Assembly (NCBI GenBank): GCA_021234155.1
Contig: JAJEKV010000114.1
Span: 507,654-571,653, forward strand
Source: Isoetes taiwanensis
Taxonomy: Eukaryota; Streptophyta; Lycopodiopsida; Isoetales; Isoetaceae
Direction of reading: 5' to 3'
Length of the DNA: 64,000 nucleotides
Part shown: positions 46,141 to 56,899 of the stretch, piece after piece
Numbering within the stretch: the first letter of the stretch is position 1
Layout: each line of letters opens with the position of its first letter
The notes under the pieces: model-generated
What the model was told of the DNA's origin: nothing
Databases searched by the model: none
What the model saw: only the letters and a program-made list of their open reading frames with translations
Program-made: the position numbers and the translations under genes

Positions 46141-46442
46141 ATCATCTATAAGTTTAAGATATTCAACTATTTGATAGGTCATCTATCTTGCTAAAAGATG
46201 GTGTACTCGTTAGTCGTTGGAGTAACAAGGCGATCTTCCACAATTTTGTTGAGAAATCTGATCTCCTTGGACTTGTGGTATAATCATTCATGTGCTCTGG
46301 TCTTTTGTCGAACATATTCTGACTGCGCTCATCCTCAATGTTGATGTTGACTTCCTTCATTAGTATCTACATTAGTGGACTTGATGATGTATGGGACAAT
46401 GTAAGGCCTTGGTGTCGCGTTCCAAAGCTTGAAGGTAATGTC

Positions 46443-47035
46443 CCGGGGGGTTCACCTATACTATAGGTGGATATGCCATCTGCGTTACTCATGTAACCCA
46501 AAAACCTATTGTATACGACACATTTATATCAAAAACCCCTTGTAATACGACTAGTTAATGGTAAGGAAATGCAACCCATATCATACATTTACATGCCAAA
46601 AATGCATTACAAATTAGTCCTTTTCTTATATATACGTTCCTTGAATCTGCAAATCTACAATAATGAACCAAAGCAATCAATATTTTACAACTAGAAAACC
46701 CTAAACCAAGAACTCTTGAATGAACTCTTTACCACAAAACGTAGTTGGATTCCATTTTCTTGGTGATGCAAAAAAGTCCAAATTTATTTTTCGTCCTTTT
46801 AGCAAAGCTCATCAACATCTAGCAATTTAAAAATGAATCCTTTGAGTCTAGAGCCCTAGTCATATGATACGAAGATCAAACTGGCCTCCCCACAATGCTT
46901 GTCGTATCCGCATTTACTTTCAAAAACCAAATTCCTTTTTTTTTTGGTAAGTATACGATACGACTAAACTAATAAAAAAACCCATATAGTTCACGCAGAT
47001 GGTTCATACGACATATACTTGGTGCACCCCCCTTG
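46443..47035. mobile_element. MITE copy 1 (593 bp), Mutator-like
   Basis: It starts CCGGGGGGTTCACC and ends with the complement of CAAGGGGGGTGCACC. Subterminal words CCATCTGCGT are also mirrored. The flanks are GGTAATGTC (46434-46442) and GGTAATGTT (47036-47044), a 9-bp target duplication with one mismatch. The interior is AT-rich without an ORF. It shares both ends with the copy at 53516-53761. Confidence 0.85.
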
Positions 47036-47044
47036 GGTAATGTT

Positions 47045-47405
47045 CTATACTCTCTAGAATCTTTCACATTGACTTATCATATCTTGGAGGTTACAAGATT
47101 TGAGGATGATCCTTCTCACTCCTGAACTGATATTATTGTGTTGACCCTGTCGATTGAATTTTTCGTCTTGGCAGTCGCATGTTGCTGTTAAAAGACTAAT
47201 GACAATGTTGAGTGCTTTATCACTTCCAACTGTGCAACTTCTCTTCCTGAGAGAAGTCTATTTGCATCCACATGGAGGAATTGTAATCTTGGCTAATCAA
47301 TTAATAATGCTGGTATTTGGCCCCATGGTATCTCTTCTTGTTGGTATTTGACCTCCAATCTCTAAGGTAGAAGGTCCTCATGATCTTGAGATGATGTCGT
47401 CGATG
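47045..47405. other. Unassigned flank between MITE and LINE
   Basis: One 65-aa plus-strand ORF (47154-47351) with no recognised domain. Nothing else is supported. Confidence 0.3.
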
Positions 47406-47422
47406 TTTTTTTTTTTTTTTTT

Positions 47423-49200
47423 GGAAGAAATATGGCATCAATATATTAAAAGAATGGTAATGTTACAAAGCAAGTGAGGAGGAAGGAGAACTGCCCCAAA
47501 GAGACAGCGATACCTCGACACTCCACAACAAACTCACAAAAAAAACTGCAACTCCCTTCTTTGACAAACCCACCATCACCATCTACAACACCCAAGAAGT
47601 CATGGCCAAATGACAAACTTCCGCTCTACTAATCCGGGAACACCGAAAGCTTTGAAATAGCTTGTACAGACTCGAGTCGAGGAATCAGAGAGGCCGCAGT
47701 GTCAGTCAATCCCCCTCGAAGATCCACAACCGCCGCTTCAAATCAGCCACACCAACCAAGCCACGCGACGGATGCAAGGCTTGCTGCCGCGAAGAGCCGC
47801 CCAAGCACCCAGATACACATGAAGCGGCAATCGCCGGGCTAGTCAATCTCACCGAAGCAGCCCTAACCCAATCCCGGGCGTACCGCAAGTGAGGGCATAA
47901 AACCGGACAATGCCCACAGCCTCACGATGAAGGCCACAACAAAGGGCAGAGGGCCCACACCGCCTAAAATCGACTCACAAGGGCATTCACCACGATACAC
48001 GTTGGTGCACCACCGCCACGTATACCCTAACCTTCTGTGGGAAGTGAGCTCCATGTCCACGCCCAAACCGAAGCCATCGAGAACCCGAAGTCTGCAGAGA
48101 CCACTTTAATCAAGGGGCGGTGTGTCATGACTAGCCAAAGACCCGGTAACAAGACCGCACAAAACAAGAAGACACAACATCCCGGATGAACCTTCCAAAC
48201 TTGCACCACCACATCATCGAGGGACTATAGGTATGTGTAGCGGAATACTCCCCACCACTTGTGCCCAGATAGCCCTAGCCACCGCCCCTCGAGGAAAAGC
48301 GAGCTTCGAAAAGAACTCCCACGAAGCTAGCCGACTACCCCAATACCAATCTTCCAAGGTGAGCACAGTGAGCTCGCCTCCACGAACTCAGGTCCGAGCA
48401 TGCACGGTGGCGCGCTAAGGGTAAGTCAAGCGGGGGTAGAGGAACCCACAAGAAAGGAGAAGAGTGGTGATAAAACCGAGGCATAATCTGGGCTGGAAAA
48501 GCACATGCACATGATCCCAAGCCCACAACACCCCCGAGGAGAAAAGGGGATGCATGTGGGAAAGGCCGGAGACAATACACGGTGCCGGGGCAACTCCACA
48601 TGCACGCAGGCGGCTTCCCCAAATGCCACACAATGGCCCGAAGAGGCTGCAACAACAACGCCAAGCACCAGGGAGAAGATGCTCCATCTGCGAGGAATGC
48701 TCCAAACAAACTTGGAGACCAACACCTTACTATGCAATGCCAAATCCAGAATGGCCAAGCCCCCATCCTCCCCCGGAGACACTTCCACCAAGCCACTTTA
48801 ACAACAGCCCCTTCATCACATCCCCCCCCCCACACACAAAATTTCAAACAATCTTATCCAAAGCACATGACAGGGAGGTAACATCGCGAGATGTCAGATA
48901 CACATGAGTGCTACAAAGTGCTGACTTGGCAATATTGATCCTACCGCCATGGACAACTTGCTACCCTTCCACCAATTGAGGTGTTTCGCAAACCCCGCGA
49001 AAATCTCATCCCACACCCTCCCCATGGAAACATCCCTCCAAAGGGAATACCCAATAGCTTAGTACACACATTACCCGGAAGCACCTTCCAAGGGAATAGA
49101 GCCAAACAAGGGGGGGCGGAGTCACTGGGCCCATAATGCGAGCACTTACCCCAACCCGTAAGAATGCCCGAGGCCAAGGAGAAAGTATCCAGCAAACCCT
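47423..49200 (-). pseudogene. LINE 1 ORF2 C-terminal part
   Basis: Minus-strand sequence between the RT palm and the poly(A) tail, rich in Trp and Cys (ORFs 48847-48335, 48212-48027, 48066-47863), as in the C-terminal zf-RVT-like region of plant L1 ORF2. No single domain is clear. Overlapping plus-strand ORFs are shadows. Confidence 0.5.
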
Positions 49201-50330
49201 TCACATTCCAAGAAATTCCTCTCTTACGCCACCAAGAAGAGGGAAGTGTCATCGGCAAACCGGTTAATAATCTGGCGGCTACCATCCCGCATCCGAAGCC
49301 CATCCACCACCCCTCCTCCACCTGCAGCCAAAAACAATCGAGACAAAGCCTCGCCACAATCGTGAACAAAAACGCCAAAAAGGGCACCCCCGCACCCCCG
49401 CCTAAGGAGAAAAGGCGGAGGGTTCACCCCGCACACCATCAGAGCCTATCGCCTGATCTATGACTTCATGATCGTCTCGTAAAGCGTGGACCACACCAAC
49501 GCTAACATCATGGCGCACAAGAACCCCAAGCGGACACTATCGTAGCTTTGGCAAAGTCAAGCTTAAGATAGGCAATGTCTTGACTCTGTTCTCCGCCCAA
49601 TAAAGGCCCTCATAAGCTGCGCAACATTAGTCAAAACGTTCCTCGAGGGGACAAACCTGCCGCACCTTACTAATGGAAGAAGTCAACATCGGCTTCAACT
49701 TCTCTCGAGGGGCTTTCGAAATAATCTTATACACAGAGGACAACAAGGAGATAGGCCTCCAATTATTAATAGTAGAAGGTCGCTTAACCTTAGGAATCAA
49801 GAAAATGCATGCGGTATTCAAGATCCTATCCATTTGAGAAGATGCAGCAACTCAAGATACACACGGTACCGCAGACTCACCAGCCCACTCCCAATAAGTC
49901 GAAGGAAAGAACTCCCACAGGGGATGCCATCCAGTCCGGGACATTTATCCTTGGCCATGCACATACATGCCTCAGCTAAATCCTCTCGGAGAGCTCCTCG
50001 CTCCAAGCTCTCACTGTGAGGTGAGAATAGATGGCTTAAAAACCCCCCAAAACAAGCTCCCCGCATCTCTCCGCTCATAGGGAAGAGTGCGATGTGTGAA
50101 AAACCCCGAGAAATGAGCATGCACATACCTCAAGCAAATCAGCGGGATCCTCCAAAGTCCGGCCATCGGGCAAAGCAAGGGACGCCATAGATGCCGATAT
50201 CGGCCCCTAGCTGCTTTCGGAAGAACACCGACGAACTTGTGTCCCCCTCCTTCAACCAGGTGGGGCTGCCTTCACACACGCCTCACGCGACTTTAACCTG
50301 CTCGAGAGCAACAATCTGGCCGCAACACCG
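49201..50330 (-). pseudogene. LINE 1 reverse transcriptase
   Basis: ORF 49833-49627 reads IFLIPKVKRPSTINNWRPIS followed by LLSSVYKIISK, the RT entry motif of plant L1 elements. ORF 49439-49224 has NRFADDTSLFL, the catalytic FADD box at 49248-49259. ORF 50126-49818 has CPGLDGIP (the PGPDG-type motif). RT performs target-primed reverse transcription. The frame is split at least three times. Confidence 0.85.
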
Positions 50331-51300
50331 CATTCTCCCCTAATGCCATCGGCAGCTGGCCCAATCTTCTCCAACTCTTGATAAAGACCATGCAACTCCC
50401 GCCGCCCGCCGCATGGCGCCTACCAAAGACCTTGGCAAAAGCGCTTCACCTCGGCCAACGCGGTCACCATACCGGACATACCCAGCGAGGAGATGAAAAA
50501 GGTATCGAAGCCACAACTCCCCGGCACTAGGCGAGAAATCCGCATCGACCGGAAGTCGGGTGTTCAAGCGGAACACCGATCCCTAGAGGGGCGAGGCAAT
50601 CGCACCCGACCGGACATAACCCGAGGGTAATGATCAGAAATGGAGGTAGACAGAATGTTACCGGCGCAAAGAGGGCACACCATCCAGTCGCATGGGGAAG
50701 CATAGCACCCGGTCATGCCTAACATATGCCCGGCCGCACCAACCGCGCCTATTACAATAAGTGAAAGACAAGTCCCGGGGACCTCAACCAAGGCCAAATC
50801 ACGCAACAAACGAGACCAGCGGTCCCTTTCAAACCCATGCACAACACGGGTTCCGGAACGAGGCGATCCTCTACTGGCTCTACCATATTGAAGTCCACTA
50901 ACGGCAACCAAGCGACACACGCAACCCACCAAGGGCTCGCGAACTTATTACGGATTGTGGGCCCATAAAGCATCCTGACCGAGAAGGCTGATTAGGGGCA
51001 TAAACATTAACAATCCCCACTCTTGCCCTCCCTCCAACCACTAATTATTGCCCACCGACCAAACACATGCGCTTTCTGAGCACGTGACACGCACATCCAT
51101 CCGCCCCGGAAGAAGAAGCAATAGAGGCAAGCGCCTACCAACCATATTCATGAGCTCGGACATATCACCCACAGGACACTTATGCTCCTGAATGCAAACA
51201 ATATCAGGGCCTTAACTGCGAAGTGCCAAAAGAAACACGGGCCCTCTTACTACTAGAGGACTGCACCCCGCACATTCCAACTAAGGATGACCTATTCATC
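50331..51300 (-). pseudogene. LINE 1 apurinic/apyrimidinic-type endonuclease
   Basis: The minus strand at 51265-51288 reads ILSWNVRG, the start of the L1 endonuclease with catalytic Asn. PDIVCIQEHKCP with catalytic Glu follows near 51195. VDFNMVEPVEDR (a GDFN-type motif) is in ORF 50973-50752, and SISDHYPRV (the SDH-type motif) near 50620. The enzyme nicks target DNA. All motif groups are present, but in different frames. Confidence 0.8.
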
Positions 51301-52850
51301 GGAGGAGAAGTGTCCACCCCACATGCCTACCCACCGGTCCATCGGTACACTCCACGAGTCATCATCTAGAGCAGAGAATTAATCACAGCAATGTGATCCA
51401 CAGCCGCTCTACGTGACATTCCACTTCCAATACGTGTTGGAAGTCCCCCAGGCACCTCCATAGATTCATGGGCCACACTAGTCTCTACCTCCAACCGGGC
51501 TGCTCCAGGCACCTCATGCTCAACACATACCGCTACCGGGACATCCCCAACAGGATCACCAGCCCCTCCCCGGCCACGTCTGTCCTCGGACCTAGCTACA
51601 ACCAAATCATCGAGCCTCCCCGAGCCACCACGTCCCCTACCCCCGCCATCCAATGGGCGGCCAGCAGCAAGCCTGCCCCGGCCTCGTCCCACACCACCTC
51701 TCCCAACCACACCACCTCGTCCAACTCCACTCACTGCACCACGGAGTCCTCTGTCTGCTACCTCATGAATAGAGGAATCCCGGGCCCCTGCATAAGCACC
51801 CGCAACCCGGCCACATCGGCACCCGGCCAGGATCATCATGAGTGGGATGGTAGCACAATAGATGGAAACATCCAGCCCGGATCTTAGAGCCATTCAAAAG
51901 CTTCAATCGAAAGAGAAAATGCCGGGGACCACTACGACCTTTGGAAGAGAAGTGGGCAAAGTGCAAAGCAGGTAGAGCAACACGGATCTTGGGGACTGCA
52001 CAATAGAATGAGCCAAATATACACCCGGGCCATTAGCCATAGAAACCAAGAAATCGGGCACCATCGGATGACGGAGGAAGATCCCGAACTGGAACCAACA
52101 CGGGATTTTAACCATTTGTCAAAGAACCGGTGAACATTGCTGGAGTATAATACCGATACAACACATAAGATTCACCCAAAGTATCCACCCCCGACTAACC
52201 AATTGCATACGTAAGACAGCCTCAAACATGATTATGAAGAAATTATTTGGTAGGAATTTCAAAGCCCGACACACGGGCAAAACCAATCCGCCTCGGATGT
52301 CCCAGGCAAGCCAAGAGCTAAACCTCCTCGCGTGTCCAATATGTAACCCGTGAAGTAGCCCCGATACCAAATGAAACTAGATTCTCAATGGTCCGAACAT
52401 GCCCGTATGATCAATATCTATCCATGGAGTCTCGGAAGAGCCGCCTGCTGAGGTCAGCAGTGATGATCCTCCACAAATTTTGAGCCTCTTGAACCTGGGC
52501 AGTCCCTACACCTCGGGGAGCCTTGGCGCTTGATCCAATCGAAAACCCCGGTAGAGTGATGCGAAAGCAACAGTGTCATTGCTCGGGCCAGAGAGGGCGC
52601 ATCACCAAGAAGTGATCCCTTCCCAAGCACAGGGAAGAGGGCATCATGCATCCGTTTCAAAGGGGCATGCTTGATGGAATCAAGACCGGAGTCTCCAAAA
52701 CACAATCTACTGGGGTCTCAGAATTATATTGAGAGGAAGAGTAATCCACATACCTCTCAACCGAAGGGGATTCCAAGAGCTCCCTCATCTCTGCCACCAA
52801 TTGCATGCCACTTCCTACAGTCCGCGCCTCTTCATGCATACCGAGACCCG
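51301..52850 (-). pseudogene. LINE 1 ORF1 region
   Basis: Upstream of the endonuclease. The piece 52820-52454 reads through RAMTLLLSHHSTGVFDWIKRQG, and 52370-52119 contains a hydrophobic core that fits the plant L1 ORF1 (DUF4283-type) fold. The end 51893-51366 is very Gly/Arg-rich, an RNA-binding-like tail. Assignment rests mainly on position. Plus-strand ORFs here are shadows. Confidence 0.5.
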
Positions 52851-52855
52851 CGCCC

Positions 52856-53110
52856 TTATGGATGGAGTTCCTGGAGGAGTACGACTTCGTCATCATGTAC
52901 AAGCCAGGCAAGCTCAATGTGGTTGCAGATGCGCTCTCAAGGCACCCCTTGACGACAAGAGTTCACAACAACGCCATATCAACCCTCACCAGTGAGTTTG
53001 GCAAGAAGATAGAAGAGACATTGCCTCTAGACCGAGACTTCAAGGAAGTATGGGCAAGCTTTTCTAAAGAGGCAAGAACAGATAAGAAAGGGAGACTTTC
53101 AAGCATATAA
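52856..53110 (+). pseudogene. RNase H end of element D
   Basis: WMEFLEEYDFVIMYKPGKL then NVVADALSRHPL, followed by the linker to integrase. It runs into a stop at 53108. Integrase continues in another frame after a small indel. Confidence 0.85.
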
Positions 53111-53144
53111 GAAGGAAGGTAACCTACTATATCACAAGAATAAA

Positions 53145-53515
53145 TTGTGTGTACCAGAATCTTTGGGAGTCAGGAAGTTGATACTCCACGATACACACAA
53201 TAGCCCCATTGCTGGGCATGCAGGGTTCATGAAGACCTATTTTAAGATTAGAAGCAGCTACTTCTGGCCCGGCATGAAGAAGCAAATAGCTAGGTACATT
53301 CGAGAGTGCCAGCTATGCCAACAGACAAAAGCGGAGCAACTCCGAATTCCAGGATCTTTAGAGCCATTGCCTGTGCCAAATGCAAAATGGGAAGTCATAA
53401 GTATGGATTTCATTACAGGACTCCCGAGAACTATAAGAGGCAAAAATGCATTAATGATGGTGGTGGACAAGTTGTCGAAGATGACACATTTCGTGCCGTG
53501 TAGGACCACAGACAC
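53145..53515 (+). pseudogene. Integrase N-terminal part of element D, interrupted by a MITE
   Basis: This holds the zinc-binding domain (His18, His25, Cys55, Cys58 of the frame) and the first catalytic Asp (residue 88, WEVISMDFITGLP). It breaks at VPCRTTDT where the MITE begins. The part after the MITE is in the same frame. Confidence 0.9.
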
Positions 53516-53761
53516 CCGGGGGATTCACCTATATACAATATAGACATGCCATCTGCGTTACTAGGGTAGCAAGAAAACCCATAGTATACGGTCCAAAAGA
53601 ACTAGAAAAATATCCATATCGAAAATGTACAGGCTTAAAATATTGCAAAATGTGATAAAAACCACCCCTTTCCATATATTTTCGTACGAAAGCTCTCCAA
53701 AAATAACCCATTTCTTATAACTCAGATGGTTCATACGGGATTTCAAGGTGAACCCCCCTTG
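53516..53761. mobile_element. MITE copy 2 (246 bp), Mutator-like, inside integrase
   Basis: It starts CCGGGGGATTCACC and ends with the complement of CAAGGGGGGTTCACC. Perfect 9-bp target duplications CACAGACAC lie at 53507-53515 and 53762-53770, typical of Mutator-superfamily elements. The ends match MITE copy 1, but the interior is shorter. Insert plus duplication is 255 bp, a multiple of three. Confidence 0.9.
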
Positions 53762-53770
53762 CACAGACAC

Positions 53771-54146
53771 GGCATTGGACACGGCCGTATTGTTCACCAA
53801 AGAGATCTTTAAACTCCAGGGGATGCCGAGGGAAATAATCTCGGATAGAGACTCAAAATTTATGAGTGCATTCTGGCAGGATTTGTTTACCACCATTCAG
53901 ACGAAGCTCTCTATGAGCACAGCATATCATCCTCAGACGGATGGTCAGACGGAGCGAACTAACCGAATCATAGAGGACATGCTAAGGAATTATGTTTGGG
54001 ACAAACAGTCTAAATGGGATGATTTCATCCACTTGGTAGAGTTCGCCTACAACAGCACCAAGCAGGAGTCATCCCAGATGTCTCCTTTCATGATTAATTA
54101 TGGGTATCAGTGTCTTACCCCAGATACATGGCACAATCCAGTGTAA
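53771..54146 (+). pseudogene. Integrase core, second part, of element D
   Basis: REIISDRDSKF carries the second catalytic Asp, and TDGQTERTNR the Glu, with 35 residues between: the D,D-35-E core is complete. The reading frame ends in TAA at 54144-54146 but stays open in the same frame beyond it. Confidence 0.9.
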
Positions 54147-54149
54147 AAA

Positions 54150-54680
54150 ATGGAAGTCTCCCAGCAGATGTTATCGGATATGCAGCAGCTAGTAGAGGAG
54201 GTAAGAGGATACCTTCTAGCAGTGAGAAGTAGGCAGAAAAGCATAGCCGATAAGCATAGAATGGTAAGGGAATTCCAGGTTGGAGACAACGTATGGCTGA
54301 AGATCAAAGTCAAGCAAGCGAAGCTCCGCATCGGCAATTGCAAAAAGCTTGCTCCAATATGGGCTGGACCATTCAGGATAACCAAAAGAGTAGGTAGCCA
54401 AAAAAACTACAAGTTGGACTTGCCAGCACATCTCAAAATCCATAGGGTCTTTCATGTAAGTCTCCTGGAGAGGCACACTCCTGATCCAGAGGAAGTATTG
54501 GAGACAACAGAGTTACTGGAAATGACAGATGACCAGCTTGAAATCGTCCCAGAGGTTCTTCTTGACAGGGCCTATAAGAAGACAAGAAGATCCCAATTTC
54601 TCCAATACCTAGTGAAATGAATGCATTTACCTGTGAAAGAGAGTACGTGGGTACTACAATCAGATTTGGAGAAGCAGTAC
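54150..54680 (+). pseudogene. Integrase C-terminus and chromodomain of element D
   Basis: VGDNVWLKIKVKQAKL, GPFRITKRVG and the VFHVSLLERH segment form the C-terminal integrase region. The chromodomain starts near 54580 (RRSQFLQYLVK). At 54618-54620 a TGA stands where the family has the conserved aromatic Trp. The rest of the domain, with HLPVKESTWV, is still readable in frame. Confidence 0.85.
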
Positions 54681-55080
54681 CCCCAATTCATGGAGCAATG
54701 CAAGGGTCGACTCGTCACCGAAGTAGTCGACACCGAACCGACAGGTGAGTGGGAGGTAGATTAAAAAGTCTACTTCCGTCCCACGGAAGTAGACAAACTT
54801 GAGAGATAAGAGGTCATTCAGGCATGCATTGATAGGAAAGCACTTCTAGTCAATGCCTACTACGGGAAGGACACCATCCTTCATGCCCAAATACGGGAAG
54901 GACGCCACCCTTCACGCCAAAGGCAACAAAAGGTGTAGACATGAGTGATCATCTTAGGCATAATAGGGCGCTATCTCCACGGCCAAGATGGAAGAAACAT
55001 AATCTTCCTACGCTGGGAGATTAGCCTTGCATCCATATAAATTGTAATTAATGGGTGGTTCCCTAACAACCAACTTAAAA
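54681..55080 (+). other. 3' untranslated region of element D
   Basis: Homologous to 8351-8870 and 31305-31800. It holds a perfect 12-bp-stem hairpin at 54768-54794. It is cut at about 55080 by the MULE. Confidence 0.7.
54768..54794 (+). repeat. Conserved hairpin (12-bp stem)
   Basis: GTCTACTTCCGT and ACGGAAGTAGAC pair perfectly around the loop CCC. The equivalent sites near 31508 (near-perfect) and 8573 (decayed) are in the related 3' untranslated regions. Confidence 0.7.
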
Positions 55081-55249
55081 AAATAAGGAAAAATTCCAAA
55101 AATACCCCTGAACTTTATGGGATTTCCAATTTTGCCCTTCAAATTTCCTTAATTCCAAATATACCCTTCGTTAACCAAATTAACAACCCAATTAACAATT
55201 ATCCGTTAAAAATAAAGGAAAAAAAAAAGCGGCAAAGAGAAGAACAGAA

Positions 55250-55700
55250 AAGAGCGGTGGAGAGTTTCTTCAATTCCGATTCCAATTTCTTACCGTGGGA
55301 GCTCCCGATTCATCAATGAATGCAATGCATGCAGGTAATGTGTCTTCCCCATTTCGTTTCTTTCCAGATAATTACCTACTTGCAAGCAATTGCAGCTTTC
55401 TTATTCCTGGATTATGTCTACAGGAACAAAAATCTCTCTTTTCAATTTCGAAATTGCATGACTGTTATCTATTCTTCCATGCCTTTGATCAAGGCATTCA
55501 TGATCTTATCAAGAGAAAAGACTCCTAATTCAGCTTCTAATGTGCCTTTTCAATTTCGAAATTGCATCTTCTTCCATGATTAAGATCAGGGCATTCAGGA
55601 TTTTACCAGGGAAGAAGGGCCCCTAATTCAGCTTCCTTTTTGTTCGATCCCAGGTAAGCAATTTGTTTCATAATTCTATTCTCTTTCAGCTCTCAAAATG
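55250..55700 (+). other. Putative 5' exon/intron region of the MULE transposase gene
   Basis: After the AT-rich end the sequence becomes gene-like (AGAGTTTCTTCAATTCCGATTCC). A possible donor ATGCAG/GTAATG lies at 55331-55342, and TTTCCAG follows. A segment TTTTCAATTTCGAAATTGCAT is repeated at about 55438 and 55546. No ORF with a known domain. This is probably untranslated leader. Confidence 0.35.
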
Positions 55701-56159
55701 TTAGAATATTTGGCAAGCACAGTCTTCATAATCCCTTTTGCATCCTTTTGCATTTAACAGGGTTAATTCATGACTTATGGCTTTGAATGGTATTCTCATT
55801 TTAATGATAGATAGAAATCAATGTGTTTAGAATAGAATAGAATAGAATAGAATACATTTGTGTCCTTTGTGCCATAAGGCCCCTGGACTTGTGTAGCATG
55901 GGCGAGCTCCCTAAAAAGGGTGCTACTAGCACATCACGATGTTACAATGTAGCCTTTTCGTAAGGCTGACTTTTTTCCTTTTTAATACCGGCACCCTTTT
56001 TACCTCGGCTTCTTGGCGATGCGGTGATGCGTCGTTATCAATCAGCTTTTAGGCGAAAGCAATTTTGTGTGAGGCTATATGAGTTGTTTTATGCGGATCA
56101 TATTACAAGCCCTCTTTCACTTTGTGTACTTCTCGTCCGGCCGTCATTACGTGGATGCG

Positions 56160-56348
56160 TCACGCTAGATCACTTAGTGATTCTGTCATCTTCATCAGCT
56201 TGTGGACTGGTTCTCCCCACCTTATATTCCTATATCTGTCCCTGATGTCTCCGTATGTCGGGCAGTCACTAATCATATGGTTCTCATCCTCTATTCTCCC
56301 CGTCGCAGTGTTACGCATATCCCGTCTTCCTTGTCTACCCCTCTCCAC
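56160..56348 (-). pseudogene. LINE 2 ORF2 C-terminal zinc-like motif
   Basis: GRIEDENHMISDCPTYGDIRDRY resembles the IEDExHFLLxCPxYxxxR motif at the C-terminus of many animal and algal LINE polyproteins. The upstream Cys pair is not in frame. Confidence 0.65.
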
Positions 56349-56899
56349 TGTCTTTTTTCGATCCTCGGATCATGGCTTCCCATCCTAAATCTCGCTAGCG
56401 TGTCCTTACGCTTTTTCCCGGTAAGTTATCCCCAGATATCTGATGTCCTATTTGTTGGTCGGATTAAAACCCACGTATGAGCGATTAAATGTTTTGGGTC
56501 CCGTGATGCCTTTGCCGACCATGCTCTTGTTGCCGGTGTCCGCCCACCCTCATTCCTTTGCCCCTCTTCTATTAGGTCACTCGGATTTGATCCCATTTTG
56601 TCGGTCCATGTTGCCACCTCCTTAAACCATCCTTTGCTTTCGAGGATATGTGATTTTGCTTGATACGTGATTGCAATTGGGCCGGTTTTCCTTGTATGTC
56701 TCCAGCGTTATCTCGAAAGCAGGTATCTTATAGTTCTCTCCCATGCTCTCACTTCCATTGGTTTTACGCCTGTTTGAGGACCATGATTGTTAGTGGTGTG
56801 TTTGTCCTCACCACAATTCTATGCATTGCCATTGCCTAAGAATTCCTTCCCGCTTTTCCCGTTTCTCTCTGTTAGGCGGCCCCATGCTACGCTCTCCGT

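Larger units (their letters stand above)
44113..46442 (-). mobile_element. Element C: 5' part of a minus-strand chromovirus
   Basis: From high to low coordinates: a 5' block shared with the composite element (46140-45790), protease C-terminal piece (ORF 45459-45220, like the end of the protease of chromovirus A), RT and the start of RNase H. It is cut at 44113 by the LTR of chromovirus B. Its RNase H end, integrase and LTRs are not found on the other side. A MITE bounds it at 46443. Confidence 0.65.
47406..52850 (-). mobile_element. LINE 1: L1-type non-LTR retrotransposon, 5' truncated
   Basis: The minus-strand 3' end is a poly(A) tail (17 T at 47406-47422 on the plus strand), preceded by ATATATTGATGCCATATTTC wording. 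ORF2 gives endonuclease and RT, and ORF1 is upstream. The 5' side stops in ORF1 and abuts RNase H of element D at about 52856. No target duplication was matched next to the tail (GATGATGTCGTCGATG). Frames are broken by stops and indels throughout. Confidence 0.8.
52856..55080 (+). mobile_element. Element D: 3' half of a chromovirus of the same family as A
   Basis: It begins inside RNase H (WMEFLEEYDF) directly next to the 5' end of LINE 1, and continues with integrase, chromodomain and the family's 3' untranslated region. No LTR follows: a MULE starts at about 55086. It is much better preserved than A. Confidence 0.85.

Noticed and set aside
48505-49463. Overlapping plus-strand ORFs of about 100-120 aa
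   Set aside because: They are shadows of LINE 1 ORF2, which reads on the minus strand with RT motifs.
51468-51887. 139-aa Pro/Thr/Ser-rich plus-strand ORF
   Set aside because: It is the opposite strand of the Gly/Arg-rich end of LINE 1 ORF1; both reflect GC-rich DNA.
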